Positions 1-8,974 are shown, counted from the first letter of the stretch. The stretch: DNA of 64,000 nt from Roseiarcus sp963798015 (GCA_963798015.1 CAWCSA010000003.1:62001-126000); one strand, 5' to 3'. The notes: generated by a model from the letters alone, not told the origin. A program made the numbers and translations.

Positions 1-75
1 CAAGCCGCGCGGTCGAGAATGGCGTCGATCCTCGAGGCCGACAAATGCCATCTGCTTGTCTTTCGCAACGCCTGA
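1..75 (+). CDS. 3' end of an upstream gene (partial, unidentified)
   Basis: The first 24 codons in frame 1 are open and end with TGA at 73-75. They would overlap the start of the following gene by about 30 bases, as is common in this tightly packed cluster. The short peptide does not resemble the usual FlgI or FlgA C-terminus, so I cannot name it. In rhizobial clusters the gene before motE is normally flgI. It could also be chance open frame. Confidence 0.25.
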   Translation, partial: QAARSRMASILEADKCHLLVFRNA

Positions 76-626
76 CGGCTCGATCCTCGCGAGGGCGCAT
101 GGCGCTTAGCGTCGCAGCCGTTCTCCTCGCTTGTCCGGCGTTCGCCCAGGGCGGGCGGGTGCTCGATAAGGAAAAGCCAAAAGCCGCTGCGAACAAAACG
201 CCAGAGAAAGCCGCCGTCGACAAACCGCCGGATGTCGAGGCCAGCCGCTTCTGCGCGAACGCTGCGCCGTCGATCGCCGAGGCGCGCATCGCCTGGGAAA
301 CGAGAAAGCTCGGCGAGCTCGACGCGCAGGTCAAGCAACGCCTAGCCGATCTCGAAAAAGCGGAAGCCTCGGTGAAAGAATGGATCGCCAAGAGAGACAC
401 AAGTCTCAAGGCGGCGAACGAGGACCTTGTCGCCATTTACGCCAAGATGCAGCCGGAGACCGCCGCGACTCAGATCGCCGCGATGGACGACCAAATGGCG
501 GCGGCGATCTTGGGCAAACTCAAGCCCGGCGCGGCTGGAGCCATTCTCAATGAGATGGAAGCGGAGCGGGCGAGCAAGCTTGCGGTCGTTCTCTCGGGCA
601 CGATGAGCGGAGAGAAAAAATCTTGA
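45..626 (+). CDS. motE: MotE-family flagellar protein (MgtE_N-like fold), periplasmic
   Basis: The 193-residue product has a secretion signal ending near AFAQ, a charged coiled-coil segment (about residues 85-130) and a C-terminal part rich in 'MQPETAA' and 'LGKLKPGAAGAIL' type helices, the hallmark of MotE/FliG-like MgtE_N domains. In rhizobia MotE is a periplasmic chaperone for the motor protein MotC. The ATG at 45 has a GAGG at 34-37, seven bases upstream; an alternative ATG at 99 would give a short signal peptide without basic residues, so the longer start is preferred. It is followed by flgH with a TGATG overlap. The order motE-flgH-fliL-fliP matches the rhizobial flagellar regulon. Confidence 0.8.
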   Translation: MPSACLSQRLTARSSRGRMALSVAAVLLACPAFAQGGRVLDKEKPKAAANKTPEKAAVDKPPDVEASRFCANAAPSIAEARIAWETRKLGELDAQVKQRLADLEKAEASVKEWIAKRDTSLKAANEDLVAIYAKMQPETAATQIAAMDDQMAAAILGKLKPGAAGAILNEMEAERASKLAVVLSGTMSGEKKS

Positions 627-1339
627 TGCGGCCGCTTCTGCCGCCCCTGCTGCTTGTGATCGCAACGTCGATGAGCGGCTGCTGGACGAGCGCCAACGAA
701 TTCATGCTCGAACCCTTCTTTTCGCCTGTCGGCTCAGGGCTAGTCACAGACGAGACTGCGAGCATCCAGAGCGCGAAAGTGCTTCCCCCTCCTCCGCCTT
801 CCGGAAATGGGACACCGCCGTCCCTTTACAGCCAGCCGCGCATCGCCAATGTCGGCGACATCGTGCGCGTGCTGATTTCGATGAACGACAAGGCCACCCT
901 TGGCAACGCGTCGGGCCGCTCGCAAACAACGACCGATAGCGGCGTGATCGACTTTGGCTACAATAATGGCTCGTCATCGGCGTCATCCAGCCAGCCCGCC
1001 AAGCTTACAGGCGACCTCACGTCCTCGGCTTCAACCCAGGGCACGGGAAACATCGACCGGTCCGAGCAGATTCAGGTGTCGGTGGCGGCGGTCGTCACCC
1101 GTGTCCTTCCTAATGGCAATCTCGTCATCTCGGGATCTCAGGAAGTGCGCGTCAATTACGAGATGCGCCAGCTGACCGTGGCGGGGATCGTAAATCCGCT
1201 CGACATCTCGCTCAACAACACCGTCGCTTATGACCGGATTGCAGAGGCTCGCATCTCCTACGGCGGCCGTGGACGTCAGAGCGACTTTCAGCAGCCGGCG
1301 TGGGGACAACAGGTCTACGACGCCGTCAGACCATTCTAG
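626..1339 (+). CDS. flgH: Flagellar L-ring protein FlgH
   Basis: FlgH forms the outer-membrane L ring around the flagellar rod. The 237-residue product begins with a short hydrophobic signal that ends in an MSGC lipobox (Cys about residue 19), consistent with lipidation. The central and C-terminal parts carry the FlgH signature (VGDIVRVLISMNDKA; a Ser/Thr-rich stretch; NGNLVISGSQEVRVNYE). The start is the ATG that overlaps the motE stop as TGATG; a TTG one codon upstream is also possible. A 158-codon fliL follows after 11 bases. Confidence 0.93.
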   Translation: MRPLLPPLLLVIATSMSGCWTSANEFMLEPFFSPVGSGLVTDETASIQSAKVLPPPPPSGNGTPPSLYSQPRIANVGDIVRVLISMNDKATLGNASGRSQTTTDSGVIDFGYNNGSSSASSSQPAKLTGDLTSSASTQGTGNIDRSEQIQVSVAAVVTRVLPNGNLVISGSQEVRVNYEMRQLTVAGIVNPLDISLNNTVAYDRIAEARISYGGRGRQSDFQQPAWGQQVYDAVRPF

Positions 1340-1350
1340 CCGGAGCGCTG

Positions 1351-1827
1351 ATGTCTGATTCCGCTTTGCCCGCAGGCGTCGCCGTAAGGGAGTCGTGGAA
1401 GGGATCGTTGATTGAATTCACGATCGTAATCTGTCTAGCCGCCTGCGCCGGCGCGGCATTCGAGGCGTTGCGCCCCGCTGCGTCCGCCGCCGACAAGCCA
1501 ACGGAATCGTCTGCTAGCATAGCTCCCGCCCAACCGTCGACGATCGTCGATTTGCCGCCGATCGTCACCAACCTCGGCGCCCCGCAAGACACGTGGGTTC
1601 GGCTTGAGGGGTCGATCATCTTTGACCCGAAGACCCTGCCGCACCCCGAAGCCGTGGCCAGTCAGATCGGGGACGACGCCCTCGCTTATCTCAGAACCGT
1701 CTCATTGCATCAGCTTGAAGGGCCGATCGGACTCGAGAACATCCGTCAGGACCTCAACGAGCGAGCGGCGACCCGCAGCGGCGGCAAGGTGCACGCGTTC
1801 GTCATCCGAACCTTGGTGGTGCAATGA
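1351..1827 (+). CDS. fliL: FliL-like flagellar basal-body-associated protein
   Basis: FliL-family proteins are single-pass inner-membrane proteins that surround the stator. This 158-residue protein has one membrane helix at about residues 20-40, a low-complexity Ala/Ser/Pro linker, and a C-terminal domain with the FliL pattern (DLPPIVTNL, RLEGSIIFD, and an end in FVIRTLVVQ). The ATG at 1351 has a GGAG at 1342-1345, five bases upstream. The stop overlaps the start of fliP by four bases (ATGA), so the two are probably translationally coupled. The divergent N-terminus is usual for rhizobial FliL. Confidence 0.85.
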   Translation: MSDSALPAGVAVRESWKGSLIEFTIVICLAACAGAAFEALRPAASAADKPTESSASIAPAQPSTIVDLPPIVTNLGAPQDTWVRLEGSIIFDPKTLPHPEAVASQIGDDALAYLRTVSLHQLEGPIGLENIRQDLNERAATRSGGKVHAFVIRTLVVQ

Positions 1828-2558
1828 GACGGGCGATTTGCGTAGGCATTGCGCTCCTGGCGGCAAGCTATCCGGCAGCGGCCCAGACCGTCGACCTGAA
1901 TTCTCTTGTCCCTGCCGGCGGCGCCACGGCGAGCGGCCGCATCATCGAGCTCGTTGCGATTCTGACCGTGCTTTCCATCGCGCCGGGTCTCCTCATCATG
2001 GTCACAAGTTTCACGAGGTTCATCGTCGCGTTGTCGTTTCTGCGCTCCGGCCTCGGCTTGCAGAGCGCGCCGGCCAATCTCGTCCTCATCAGCCTGGCGC
2101 TATTCATGACCTTCTTTGTCATGGCGCCGACCTTCGACCGCGCCTGGCAAAACGGCCTGAAGCCGCTCATGGACAATCAGATCAGTCAGCAGGATGCGCT
2201 GGCCGCAGTCTCCGAGCCGTTCCGCGAATTCATGCTCAGTCAGGTTCGGGAGAAAGATATGGCGCTGTTTGAGGGCCTATCCAAAGGTCGGTTCGAGGTC
2301 ACCGACCGCTCGAAAGCGGATTTTCGGCTCCTTATTCCCGCTTTCATGATTTCCGAGCTCCGTCGCGGCTTTGAGATCGGGTTCCTCATCGTGCTACCGT
2401 TTCTGGTCATCGACATGATCGTTGCGACGCTGACGATGTCGATGGGGATGATGATGCTGCCGCCTTCGGTCATCTCACTCCCTGTCAAGATCATGTTCTT
2501 CGTGCTGATCGACGGCTGGAACCTCTTGGTCGGAAGCCTCGTGCGTTCGGCAAGCTGA
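1824..2558 (+). CDS. fliP: Flagellar type III export protein FliP
   Basis: FliP forms the core of the export gate with FliQ and FliR. The 244-residue product has a cleavable signal peptide (ending AAAQ, about residue 21), as FliP proteins usually do, then four hydrophobic segments and the family motifs FTRFIVALSFLRSGLG and, near the C-terminus, a VSLP-type end (PPSVISLPVKIMFFVLIDGWNLL). Length is normal for the family. Its start overlaps the fliL stop by four bases. FliQ, FlhA and FliR lie further downstream in the same block. Confidence 0.95.
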   Translation: MRRAICVGIALLAASYPAAAQTVDLNSLVPAGGATASGRIIELVAILTVLSIAPGLLIMVTSFTRFIVALSFLRSGLGLQSAPANLVLISLALFMTFFVMAPTFDRAWQNGLKPLMDNQISQQDALAAVSEPFREFMLSQVREKDMALFEGLSKGRFEVTDRSKADFRLLIPAFMISELRRGFEIGFLIVLPFLVIDMIVATLTMSMGMMMLPPSVISLPVKIMFFVLIDGWNLLVGSLVRSAS

Positions 2559-2639
2559 TCAAGCGTCGAGAGTCCAATCCGGCGCCAGCCTGGCGCAAGG
2601 CCGCGCGCCTCAAATGGACGTATCCGCCGAGGACTCTCA

Positions 2640-3884
2640 ATGAGCATTTTGAACACCAGCGTTTCGGGCATGCAGGGCAATCAAAACTGGCTGTCGTCGA
2701 TTTCCCAGAATGTCGCCAACGCCAACACCAACGGCTACAAGAATGTCGAGACTGACTTCTCGAGCCTGGTCGATCAGATCGCCAACGGCGACGCCGACTT
2801 TGGCGGCGTTTCCACGAGCCAGGTCTCGCTCAACGGGCTCCAGGGCAACGTCGTCTCCACTTCGACATCGACCGACCTCGCCGTCCAGGGCGCCGGGTTT
2901 TTTGTCGTGTCGGATTCCAGCGGCACACTCTATCTGACGCGCAACGGTTCGTTCACGCCCGACGCCTCAGGAAACCTAGTCAACAGCGCCGGCTACTACT
3001 TGATGGCGGCGAACGTGCAAAACGGCGTTTCGCCGCTCGCCGCGAATTCGCTGACTGGTCTCCAGAAGGTGAATGTCGTCAACGCCGGCCAGACCGCAAC
3101 GCCAACCACAAATGCCACGCTGACCGCCAACGTTCCATCCACCGCGACGCCAGTGGCTCCTGCCAATCTGCCGTCCGCTAATTCGGCAAGCGCGACCTAT
3201 ACCGAAGCGACGTCGCTTGTCGTGTACGACAATCTCGGCGCTTCGCACACGATCAATGTTTATTACACCAACACCGGCCCCAATACCTGGGAGGTCGACG
3301 CATTCGATGCATCGAAAGCGTCCGGCAACGGCGGTTTTCCCTATTCGTCAGGTCCGCTGACGACCCAGACTCTTACGTTCGATCCGACGACGGGCGCGCT
3401 GTCCTCCGGTTCCCCGCTTTCGCTGACGGTGCCCAATGGGCAGCCGATGAACCTCGACCTGACCGGCACGACACAGCTCGCGGCGGGTTTCAACGTGACT
3501 TCCGCAACGGCCAACGGAATGGCCCCGAGCGGCATTAGCGGCGTCTCCATCTCGACCGGTGGATCCTTGACCTTCAACTATGCGAACGGGACGTCCAACG
3601 TCGCCTACGATATTCCGCTCGCCAACGTCGTGAGTCCCGACAATCTAGCCTCGGTCAACGGCGGCGCCTATTTGCAGACGTCTGCCTCCGGCCCCGTCTA
3701 TCTGGGAACCGCTGGCGGTGCGGGCTTCGGCAAGATCGAAAGCTCTTCGTTGGAAAGCTCGACGGTCGACTTGGCCACCGAGCTGACTGACATGATTCAG
3801 GCGCAGAGCGCCTACGAGGCCAACTCCAAAGTGTTTCAGACGGGCGCCGACATTCTCGACGTCCTGAACGGGCTGAAGCCGTGA
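2640..3884 (+). CDS. flgE: Flagellar hook protein FlgE
   Basis: FlgE polymerises into the hook. The 414-residue protein has the N-terminal rod/hook motif (a SGM..., NQNWLSSISQNVANANTNGYK segment at about residues 8-33), a large Ser/Thr/Ala-rich variable middle, and a C-terminal coiled segment (about residues 375-414, AQSAYEANSKVFQTGADILD) that matches flagellar axial proteins. A GAGGA at 2627-2631 serves the ATG at 2640. An 81-base gap separates it from fliP, so a new transcription unit could start here. flgK and flgL follow directly, giving a hook/hook-junction cluster. Confidence 0.93.
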   Translation: MSILNTSVSGMQGNQNWLSSISQNVANANTNGYKNVETDFSSLVDQIANGDADFGGVSTSQVSLNGLQGNVVSTSTSTDLAVQGAGFFVVSDSSGTLYLTRNGSFTPDASGNLVNSAGYYLMAANVQNGVSPLAANSLTGLQKVNVVNAGQTATPTTNATLTANVPSTATPVAPANLPSANSASATYTEATSLVVYDNLGASHTINVYYTNTGPNTWEVDAFDASKASGNGGFPYSSGPLTTQTLTFDPTTGALSSGSPLSLTVPNGQPMNLDLTGTTQLAAGFNVTSATANGMAPSGISGVSISTGGSLTFNYANGTSNVAYDIPLANVVSPDNLASVNGGAYLQTSASGPVYLGTAGGAGFGKIESSSLESSTVDLATELTDMIQAQSAYEANSKVFQTGADILDVLNGLKP

Positions 3885-3909
3885 GCTCGAGCTACCGCGA
3901 GAACATTCG

Positions 3910-5412
3910 ATGAGTCTGTCGACCGCGTTCAACGTTATCAGCTCTTCCTTCGCCGCCAATGCGGCGCAGACCGCCGTCGTCTCGAACAACATCGCCAACG
4001 TCAACACGCCCGGCTACTCGCGCGAGATCGCGAACGTCGTCACGAACTCCTACGGCGGCTCTGACGTCGCTTCGATTACCCGGGAGGCCAACGCGGCGCT
4101 CCTGGAGCAAGTCGCAACCTCGACCTCACAGGCGGCGGCGCAGCAGGCGATCTCCGATGGACTCACGACGCTCGCCCAAACCGTCGACGACAGTTCATCG
4201 ACCTCCTCAACCTCAGGCGCCAACCAGAACGGCGCCTCGCCTTCCGCCATGCTGGCCAACCTGCAAAGCGCGCTAACGACCTATGCGGACTCGCCGAGCT
4301 CGTCGTCCGCCGCGGACGCGGTGGTGTCGGCCGCCTCGGATCTCGCCTCGTCGCTTAATAGCGCGAGCGCAACGGTCCAGCAGGTGCGCGAAACCGCCGA
4401 CCAGAACATGGCCTCGTCAGTCGGTACGATCAATTCGCTGCTCAATCAATTCACGTCCGCCAACAACGCTGTCGTCACCGGACTTCAGACCGGCGCCAAT
4501 GTCTCCAGCGCCGAGGATACGCGCAACTCGATCGTGACCCAGCTCGCCCAGCAGATCGGCGTTTCAACGACCGTGGCCGCCAATGGCTCGGAGTCGATTT
4601 ACACGGACAGCGGCGTCACTCTGTTCCAGGACACGCCGCGCACGGTTTCATTCACTCCAACGCCGACGCTGGTCGACGGCGCGAACGCTGGGGCCGTCAC
4701 CGTCGGCGGCGTACCGGTCACCGGCGCCAATTCGCCAATGCCCATTCAATCAGGCGCGCTCGCCGGTTACGCAGCGATACGGGACACGCTCGCGCCCGAA
4801 TATCAGGCCCAGCTCGATCAGGTTGCGGGCGGACTCATCAACGCCTTTAGCGAAAGCGATCAGTCCGCGAGCCCAATGCTGCCCTCGCTGCCGGGCCTGT
4901 TCACTACGCCAGGAGAGACGAGCTTGCCCTCGATGTTGGCGACCACGGGTCTCGCCGCCGCGATCGAGATCAATCCGAATGTCGACCCCTCGCAGGGCGG
5001 CAATCCGAATCTGCTGCGCGACGGGGGCATCTCCGATCCCGGAAACCCAGCCTATACCTACAACACGACCGGCGCGGCCAGCTATACGGGACGCATCGAG
5101 GAACTCGTTGGCGAGATCAGTGCGGCGCAGAGCTTCGACCCGTCCGCGGGCCTCGACTCATCGGCCAGCCTCACCGACTACTCCAACGCCTCCGTGAGCT
5201 GGGTTCAAGCCCAGAACCAGCAGGCGAGCGACGCCTCCTCCTATCAGAACGCGGTCGCGACGCAGGCAACCTCGGCCCTATCGAACGCGACCGGGGTCAA
5301 TCTGGACGCTGAGATGACCAACATGCTGAACCTCGAAAACTCCTACGCTTCGACGGCGAAACTTTTGACGACCGTGACCAGCATGTTCACCGCCCTGCTG
5401 CAGGCGGCATGA
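3910..5412 (+). CDS. flgK: Flagellar hook-associated protein 1 FlgK
   Basis: FlgK is the first hook-filament junction protein. The 500-residue product starts with the axial N-terminal motif (FAANAAQTAVVSNNIANVNTPGYSR, about residues 16-40) and ends with the matching C-terminal helix (about residues 455-500, ATGVNLDAEMTNMLNLENSYASTAKLL). The middle is highly Ser/Ala/Thr-rich. It lies 25 bases after flgE and overlaps flgL by four bases (ATGA at 5409). Confidence 0.93.
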   Translation: MSLSTAFNVISSSFAANAAQTAVVSNNIANVNTPGYSREIANVVTNSYGGSDVASITREANAALLEQVATSTSQAAAQQAISDGLTTLAQTVDDSSSTSSTSGANQNGASPSAMLANLQSALTTYADSPSSSSAADAVVSAASDLASSLNSASATVQQVRETADQNMASSVGTINSLLNQFTSANNAVVTGLQTGANVSSAEDTRNSIVTQLAQQIGVSTTVAANGSESIYTDSGVTLFQDTPRTVSFTPTPTLVDGANAGAVTVGGVPVTGANSPMPIQSGALAGYAAIRDTLAPEYQAQLDQVAGGLINAFSESDQSASPMLPSLPGLFTTPGETSLPSMLATTGLAAAIEINPNVDPSQGGNPNLLRDGGISDPGNPAYTYNTTGAASYTGRIEELVGEISAAQSFDPSAGLDSSASLTDYSNASVSWVQAQNQQASDASSYQNAVATQATSALSNATGVNLDAEMTNMLNLENSYASTAKLLTTVTSMFTALLQAA

Positions 5413-6476
5413 CGTCCGTGGGCGCAAACTTTGTGTCGACCAACTACCTGGCCAACAGCTTGGTGGCGCCGGTCATGCAGGCGCAGTCGCAGCTCACCAG
5501 CGCGATGACCGAGGAATCGACCGGTGAGTATGCGGATCTCGGTCTGCAGCTCGGCGACCAGTCCGGCTACGAGCTTTCGTTGAAGGAGCAGGTCGGCCAG
5601 CTCCAGACGTTGACCACAGGCAACAGCGTCGTTTCGACCAACCTGTCGACCGCGCAGAACGCACTATCGGCCATCCAGTCAAACGCTCAAACGGCTCTGA
5701 ACGATCTTGCGGCGTGGACACCAAACGGCACCTCCGGCGTCTCGCTTCAGAACATGGGTCAATCGGGGCTGCAGTCGCTGATCAGCGGGACCAATACGAC
5801 ATCGGGTGACCAATATGTGTTCGGCGGAATCAATTCCGCCGTCGCGCCGATGGCGGACTATTATTCGACCCCGGCGTCTGCCGCCAAGACCGCGGTTGAC
5901 CAGGCTTTTCAGACCACGTTCGGCGTCCTGCCGAGCGATCCGGCTGCGGCGAACATCTCCGCGTCGGCGATGCAGAGCTTTCTTTCCGGGCCGTTCGCGG
6001 CGCTGTTCCAGGGCGCCTCGTGGAGCGCGGACTGGTCGTCCGCCTCGAGCGACAATACGAGCGCCACGATCGCGCCGGGCCAGACCGTGACGACATCGAC
6101 CAACGCCAATCAGGCGGGCTTCCAACGGTTGGCGCAGGCTTACACGATGCTGAGCGAATTCGGCGGGTCCGCGCTCAGCAGCGATGCGCAGCAGGCGGTG
6201 GCTACGGCCGCCGCCTCTCTGGTTTCGCAAGGCGCCGATTCGATGATCAACCTTCAGGCCGGGCTCGGCTCAAGCCAGAGCGCCGTCACCGGCGCCAACA
6301 ATTCGATGAGCTCGCAGCTCACGATCCTGCAAGGCCAGCTTGGCAATCTCGACAATGTCGACCCCACGGCGACGGCCACTGAGATCAGCAGCCTGACCAA
6401 TCAGATCCAGATGGCTTACGAACTTACGGCGCGCCTGCAACAGCTCAATCTGGCGCAATACCTCCCGGTCACCTAG
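5409..6476 (+). CDS. flgL: Flagellar hook-associated protein 3 FlgL
   Basis: FlgL is the second hook-filament junction protein. The 355-residue product has a flagellin-like N-terminal helix region (TSVGANFVSTNYLAN, then the coiled segment to about residue 100) and a C-terminal flagellin-like helix (about residues 290-350, ATEISSLTNQIQMAYELTARLQQLNLAQYL). The start overlaps the flgK stop as ATGA, so FlgK and FlgL are translationally coupled and made in similar amounts. flaF begins 15 bases later. Confidence 0.93.
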   Translation: MTSVGANFVSTNYLANSLVAPVMQAQSQLTSAMTEESTGEYADLGLQLGDQSGYELSLKEQVGQLQTLTTGNSVVSTNLSTAQNALSAIQSNAQTALNDLAAWTPNGTSGVSLQNMGQSGLQSLISGTNTTSGDQYVFGGINSAVAPMADYYSTPASAAKTAVDQAFQTTFGVLPSDPAAANISASAMQSFLSGPFAALFQGASWSADWSSASSDNTSATIAPGQTVTTSTNANQAGFQRLAQAYTMLSEFGGSALSSDAQQAVATAAASLVSQGADSMINLQAGLGSSQSAVTGANNSMSSQLTILQGQLGNLDNVDPTATATEISSLTNQIQMAYELTARLQQLNLAQYLPVT

Positions 6477-6491
6477 AGCGTGAAGGACGCA

Positions 6492-6839
6492 ATGTACGAG
6501 TTTGCTTACAACGACGTGATCGAAGATTCCCACCAGACATTGCGCGCTCGAGAGCAGGCGGCGATGGATCGTGTGATCGGAATGTTGCGCGCGGCCCAGG
6601 AGAAGGGTCCGCAATCGCGCGAGCTCATTGAGGCGCTGTTCTATCTCCGCCGCCTGTGGATGATTTTTATCGACGACCTCAACGATCCGAACAATGAGCT
6701 GCCGACGCAGCTCCGAGCCGGGATCGTTTCGATTGGCGTTTGGATGATGAAAGAGATCGACCGCGTGCGCGGCGGCGTGACCAACGACCTGACGCCGATG
6801 ATCGAAATCAACGTGCTGATCCGCAACGGGCTGAAGTGA
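6492..6839 (+). CDS. flaF: Flagellar biosynthesis regulator FlaF
   Basis: FlaF promotes flagellin translation and secretion in alphaproteobacteria and works opposite FlbT. The 115-residue product begins MYEFAYNDVIEDSHQTLRAR, close to the usual FlaF start, and is a small helical cytosolic protein. The ATG at 6492 has AAGGA at 6483-6487; a GTG at 6480 is in frame but has a poorer context. It lies between flgL and flbT, the common rhizobial order. Confidence 0.92.
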   Translation: MYEFAYNDVIEDSHQTLRAREQAAMDRVIGMLRAAQEKGPQSRELIEALFYLRRLWMIFIDDLNDPNNELPTQLRAGIVSIGVWMMKEIDRVRGGVTNDLTPMIEINVLIRNGLK

Positions 6840-6852
6840 GGGTCGGCGCGGC

Positions 6853-7257
6853 ATGAACATCACGCTCAGAGCCGGGGAACGGTTCTTCATCAACGGCGCG
6901 GTCATCCGCATCGATCGAAAGGCCTCGATCGAACTCTTGAACGAAGTCACCTTCCTGCTCGAGAACCATGTGATGCAGGCTGAGGAAGCGACGACGCTGG
7001 TCCGTCAGATCTATTTCGCCGTCCAGATCATGCTGATGGACCCGACGGCCGCCGCCAGCGCGGCGCCGCTTGCCAGTTCGCTGATCGAGACGGCACTTAG
7101 CGCCTACCGCCCGCCGGAGTTGACCGCAGGGCTCAAGAGCGTTGACGCCTCGCTCCACCGCGGCCGCAATTTCGAGGCGCTGAAAGCTCTGCGCGGGCTG
7201 TTCGCGCTCGAGGACAAGGAGCTTCAGCCGCTCGCCGACACGCCGAGCGCGGCCTGA
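6853..7257 (+). CDS. flbT: Flagellin synthesis repressor FlbT
   Basis: FlbT binds the 5' leader of flagellin mRNA and regulates its translation or decay. The 134-residue protein begins with the typical MNITLRAGERFFINGAVIR segment and continues with the helix-rich body (FLLENHVMQAEEATTLVRQIYFAVQ). It follows flaF by 13 bases, so the activator and repressor of flagellin translation are probably co-transcribed. The last codons lie just before the flgD ribosome-binding site. Confidence 0.93.
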   Translation: MNITLRAGERFFINGAVIRIDRKASIELLNEVTFLLENHVMQAEEATTLVRQIYFAVQIMLMDPTAAASAAPLASSLIETALSAYRPPELTAGLKSVDASLHRGRNFEALKALRGLFALEDKELQPLADTPSAA

Positions 7258-7271
7258 GACAGGAGAACGCC

Positions 7272-7679
7272 ATTACCGTCAACGCCACCTCACCCGTCGC
7301 ATCCCCCTCCGCATCGACCAGTTCGTCAACGGCGAGCGCGGCTACTCAAGGCCTCAGCTACAACGATTTCCTGACCCTTCTCATGGCCGAGATGAAGAAC
7401 CAGGATCCTACGCAGCCCATGGACCCGTCGCAGATGGTGTCCCAACTCGCCACCGTCTCCGAGGTTGGACAAGCGGTGCAGAGCAATACAACTCTGGCCT
7501 CGCTGTTGACGGCCACTTCGCTCAGCCAGGCTGAGCAGTTGATCGGCCGCACCGTCACCTCCGCCGACGGATCAACCTCGGGCGAGGTCGCCTCAGTCAG
7601 CGTAGGCAGCACGGGCGCAGTAGCCACGCTAACCAACGGCGGAACCGTTTCGCTCGCCAACGGCGCGAGCGTGCAGTGA
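7272..7679 (+). CDS. flgD: Flagellar hook-cap protein FlgD, apparent ATT start
   Basis: FlgD caps the growing hook and scaffolds FlgE assembly. The product has a Ser/Thr/Ala-rich N-terminus, the family core (YNDFLTLLMAEMKNQDPTQP, then MVSQLATVSEVGQAVQSN) and a short C-terminal domain; at about 135 residues it matches short rhizobial FlgD. The conserved core begins before the first in-frame ATG (7383), so that ATG cannot be the true start. Reading back, no ATG, GTG or TTG lies near the expected start; instead AGGAG (7261-7265) sits six bases before an ATT at 7272, and the sequence after ATT (TVNATSPVAS) resembles usual FlgD N-termini after Met. I infer ATT initiation or an ATG-to-ATT change. 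The stop overlaps the fliQ GTG start. Confidence 0.85.
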   Translation: MTVNATSPVASPSASTSSSTASAATQGLSYNDFLTLLMAEMKNQDPTQPMDPSQMVSQLATVSEVGQAVQSNTTLASLLTATSLSQAEQLIGRTVTSADGSTSGEVASVSVGSTGAVATLTNGGTVSLANGASVQ

Positions 7680-7945
7680 ACGAAGGCGACGCGATCGGTC
7701 TCGTCCAGTCGGCGATCTGGATGGTGGTGGTCGGCGCCGGACCTTGCGTCGGAGCGGCGATGGCGGTCGGCGTGGTGATCGCGCTCCTGCAGGCCCTGAC
7801 ACAAATACAGGAGATGACGCTCACCTTCGTGCCGAAGATGATCGCAGTCTTTGTCGCCGCAAGCCTGACGGCGTCATTCGTCGGGGCTAAGTTCTCGATC
7901 TTCACCCAGTCGATCTACGGGCGGATCGAGCAGGGCTACAAATAG
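7676..7945 (+). CDS. fliQ: Flagellar type III export protein FliQ
   Basis: FliQ is a small two-helix component of the export gate. The 89-residue product has two membrane helices (about residues 12-40 and 52-75) and family residues such as the GPCVGAAMAVGVVIALLQA segment and QEMTLTFVPK. It starts with GTG overlapping the flgD TGA (GTGA). The gene closes this run of + strand flagellar genes; an antisense gene separates it from flhA. Confidence 0.93.
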   Translation: MNEGDAIGLVQSAIWMVVVGAGPCVGAAMAVGVVIALLQALTQIQEMTLTFVPKMIAVFVAASLTASFVGAKFSIFTQSIYGRIEQGYK

Positions 7946-7948
7946 GCG

Positions 7949-8974
7949 CTAGGTCGCCCACAGCGTCGGAAACTGCGAGCTCAACCATTTCGCCAACGCT
8001 GCATTGACCTCGACCGGCTTCTCTTGCGCCATCCAGTGGCCGGAAGGAATGGTGACTTCGGTAAGGTTGCTGCAGTGGGCGCGCATCGGCTCGCCGAGAC
8101 GTGAAACGAGTGTCTCGCATACATAATCGTATGCGCCGTGCATGAAGAGCACGGGCGTGTCGAGTCTCCAGTTTGCTCTGGCGCGCTCAGCGTAAGCGAG
8201 ATTGGCCTGCCAATTCATGTACCAGCTGTCGGGGCCGAAGAACCCGTTGCCCTCGAGCGCGGCGACATAGCGATGCTCGTCCTCCTCGCTGAGCACGGCG
8301 GCGTCGCGCGGAACGTCGGGCGCCCGATTGGCGCGAAACCAGCCGCCGTTGGCGCGGGTGAAGGCGGTCCGTGCGGGCTTGGCCTTGCCCGCGGGATCGC
8401 CGGCGCGGAAAAGCGCCCGGACGGTCGCGGACACGTCGCTCTCGAAGCCTGCCTGCGCGGCCGCGAAACTCTCGCGGTAGAACAATTGATAATCCCATTG
8501 CGCTGCGGGAAACGGGCCTGTCGGATAGACGGCGCGGTCGGCCAGCGGAACGACGGCCTCGACGGCGAAGCCCTCCGGGATATAGGGCACACACAGGTTG
8601 GCGACGCCGTGACAGCGTTCCGGATGGTGCTGGGCGATCGACCAGACGACCGGCGAGCCCCAATCGTGCCCGACCCAGACCGCCTTCGTCGCCCCGAGGA
8701 AATCTAACAGCTCGAGCATGTCGGCGACGATTGCCTCCAGCGCATAATCTTCGTGGCGCGAATAGATGCTGGAACGTCCGTAGCCGCGCATGTCGGGCGA
8801 AACCGCGCGAAAGCCCAGGCCGCCAAACACGGGAAGCTGACCGCACCAGGCGATCGACAGCTCCGGCCAGCCGTGCAGGAAGATGATCGGCGTCGCCTGC
8901 GCGTCGCCGCAAGACAGAAAGAAGGTCGTGTGCCGCGCGGTCTTGGCCACATGCTCCAAAATGGGGAAGCTCAC
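7949..8974 (-). CDS. Epoxide hydrolase (alpha/beta-hydrolase fold)
   Basis: The 341-residue protein has the full epoxide-hydrolase signature: oxyanion-hole HGWPE (residues 34-38), nucleophile motif GHDWGS with Asp near residue 104, a cap domain with aromatic residues, and a C-terminal GHW with the catalytic His near residue 316. Enzymes of this class open epoxides to diols, or act on related esters. It lies antisense between fliQ and flhA, three bases after the fliQ stop and 188 bases before flhA. It looks like an insertion into the flagellar export cluster. Nothing near it suggests a substrate. No signal peptide. Confidence 0.88.
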   Translation of the reverse strand: MSFPILEHVAKTARHTTFFLSCGDAQATPIIFLHGWPELSIAWCGQLPVFGGLGFRAVSPDMRGYGRSSIYSRHEDYALEAIVADMLELLDFLGATKAVWVGHDWGSPVVWSIAQHHPERCHGVANLCVPYIPEGFAVEAVVPLADRAVYPTGPFPAAQWDYQLFYRESFAAAQAGFESDVSATVRALFRAGDPAGKAKPARTAFTRANGGWFRANRAPDVPRDAAVLSEEDEHRYVAALEGNGFFGPDSWYMNWQANLAYAERARANWRLDTPVLFMHGAYDYVCETLVSRLGEPMRAHCSNLTEVTIPSGHWMAQEKPVEVNAALAKWLSSQFPTLWAT

